DNA of 5,482 bases from CAYRAV01 sp964422365. Its GTDB lineage: Bacteria > Bacillota > Clostridia > Lachnospirales > Lachnospiraceae. The stretch's first letter is position 1; each line of letters opens with the position of its first letter. Location: positions 1 to 5,482 of the forward strand of contig CAYRAV010000115.1 of assembly GCA_964422365.1 (NCBI GenBank). The letters are read 5' to 3'. The notes under the pieces were generated by a model that had not been told where the DNA came from, made no database searches, and saw nothing but the letters and a program-made list of their open reading frames with translations. Shown in pieces: positions 4,838-5,482 of the stretch. Made by a program: the position numbers and the translations under genes.

Positions 4838-5473
4838 ATGACAGCAAAAGAACAAACATATAAAATACAGGCTGCCCATATTATTGAAAAACTAAAATTA
4901 AGAGGCATCGAGGGTTTTTATTGTAAGGATAAGGCAGAAGCATTGGAAAAGGCGAAAGCGTTTCTGACACCAGGAACTACTGTTACATGGGGCGGTTCAG
5001 AAACCATTCGTGAAATTGGACTAAGAGACTGGCTGCCTCAGTCGGGCTGTGTCTTATATGATAGGGCGGAAGCAAAAACAGAAGAGGAAAAGCGTACCTT
5101 TTTTGGAAAGGCAGTAACAGCAGATTATTTTCTAATGAGTACCAATGCCATTACATTAGATGGAGAACTGGTCAATATTGATGGGGCAGGAAACCGCGTA
5201 GCCTGTCTTATTCACGGACCGGAACATGTACTGGTCATTGCAGGAATGAATAAGGTTTCCGTTGATGTCGAAGATGCATTAAAACGAGTAAAGAATATTG
5301 CTTCTCCGCCGAATACGATTCGTTTGGGGAAAAATACACCTTGTGCCAATACGGGGCGTTGTGCAGAATGTCTGTCTGATGACTGTATCTGCTGCCAGGT
5401 AGTAGTAACAAGAATGTCCAGAATAAAGAATAGAATCAAAGTAATTTTAGTTGGAGAAGAATTAGGTTTTTAA
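4838..5473 (+). CDS. LUD-domain (DUF162, 'lactate utilization') protein
   Basis: A 211-residue cytosolic protein made of one LUD domain, the fold shared with LutC and part of LutB of the L-lactate oxidation system. Visible family features are the N-terminal helical part (1-42), TVTWGGSETIREIGL (48-62) with its Gly-Gly-Ser, ADYFLMSTNAITLDGELVNIDGAGNRVA (95-122), GPEHVLVIAGMNKV (127-140) and the Cys-rich tail. That tail carries C169, C175, C178, C183, C185 and C186, placed after LGKNTPCANTGRC; in this subfamily such cysteines could bind a metal or an Fe-S centre, which is an inference. The frame is complete, with TAA at 5471-5473. No lutA, lutB or lactate permease lies in the window, so a role in lactate use is not supported by context. 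Proteins of this stand-alone type are widespread in Clostridia and mostly uncharacterised. It is preceded by a 291-bp spacer with structured DNA. Confidence 0.9.
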   Translation: MTAKEQTYKIQAAHIIEKLKLRGIEGFYCKDKAEALEKAKAFLTPGTTVTWGGSETIREIGLRDWLPQSGCVLYDRAEAKTEEEKRTFFGKAVTADYFLMSTNAITLDGELVNIDGAGNRVACLIHGPEHVLVIAGMNKVSVDVEDALKRVKNIASPPNTIRLGKNTPCANTGRCAECLSDDCICCQVVVTRMSRIKNRIKVILVGEELGF

Positions 5474-5482
5474 GAACAGTTG

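Noticed and set aside
1..5482. CRISPR array, tRNA, rRNA or encoded transposase
   Set aside because: No regularly spaced direct repeats, no cloverleaf or rRNA-like segments and no transposase or recombinase domains were seen on either strand.

Overview
The window is AT-rich bacterial chromosome with strong AGGAGG-type ribosome binding sites, extended -10 promoters and short intrinsic terminators. Its proteins read as those of a low-GC Clostridia member. The DUF4179-like anti-sigma factor and the protein sequences in general are most like Lachnospiraceae gut anaerobes (inference from composition and family resemblance; no database search was made). All five convincing genes are on the + strand and all are complete: an ECF sigma factor, its probable membrane anti-sigma factor, glyA (serine hydroxymethyltransferase), a DegV-family lipid-binding protein and a LUD-domain ('lactate utilization') protein.

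Layout. 1-292 is a gene-free AT-rich leader. It holds an AT-rich dyad (43-77), a short terminal-inverted-repeat element (89-155), candidate promoters and a perfect hairpin (254-277) that abuts the Shine-Dalgarno of the sigma gene. 293-1952 is the two-gene sigma/anti-sigma operon, closed by a terminator at 1981-2011. 2012-2167 carries the glyA promoter; glyA runs 2168-3406 and ends in a strong terminator (3446-3484). 3485-3661 is mostly one 132-bp element (3496-3627) related to the one at 89-155 but with an extra internal hairpin; degV follows at 3662-4546. 4547-4837 has no gene but contains a locally GC-rich, nested-hairpin segment (about 4621-4751) and two abutting palindromes (4760-4787). 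The LUD gene occupies 4838-5473.

How the genes work together. The sigma and anti-sigma genes form one signalling module: the membrane protein probably holds the sigma factor until an envelope signal releases it, and a candidate ECF-type promoter upstream suggests autoregulation. glyA, degV and the LUD gene look like independent transcription units separated by terminators or structured spacers; no shared pathway is evident. No complete novel multi-gene system is visible. The least explained parts are intergenic: the two related inverted-repeat elements, the structured GC-rich segment before the LUD gene, and the hairpin at the sigma-gene start.
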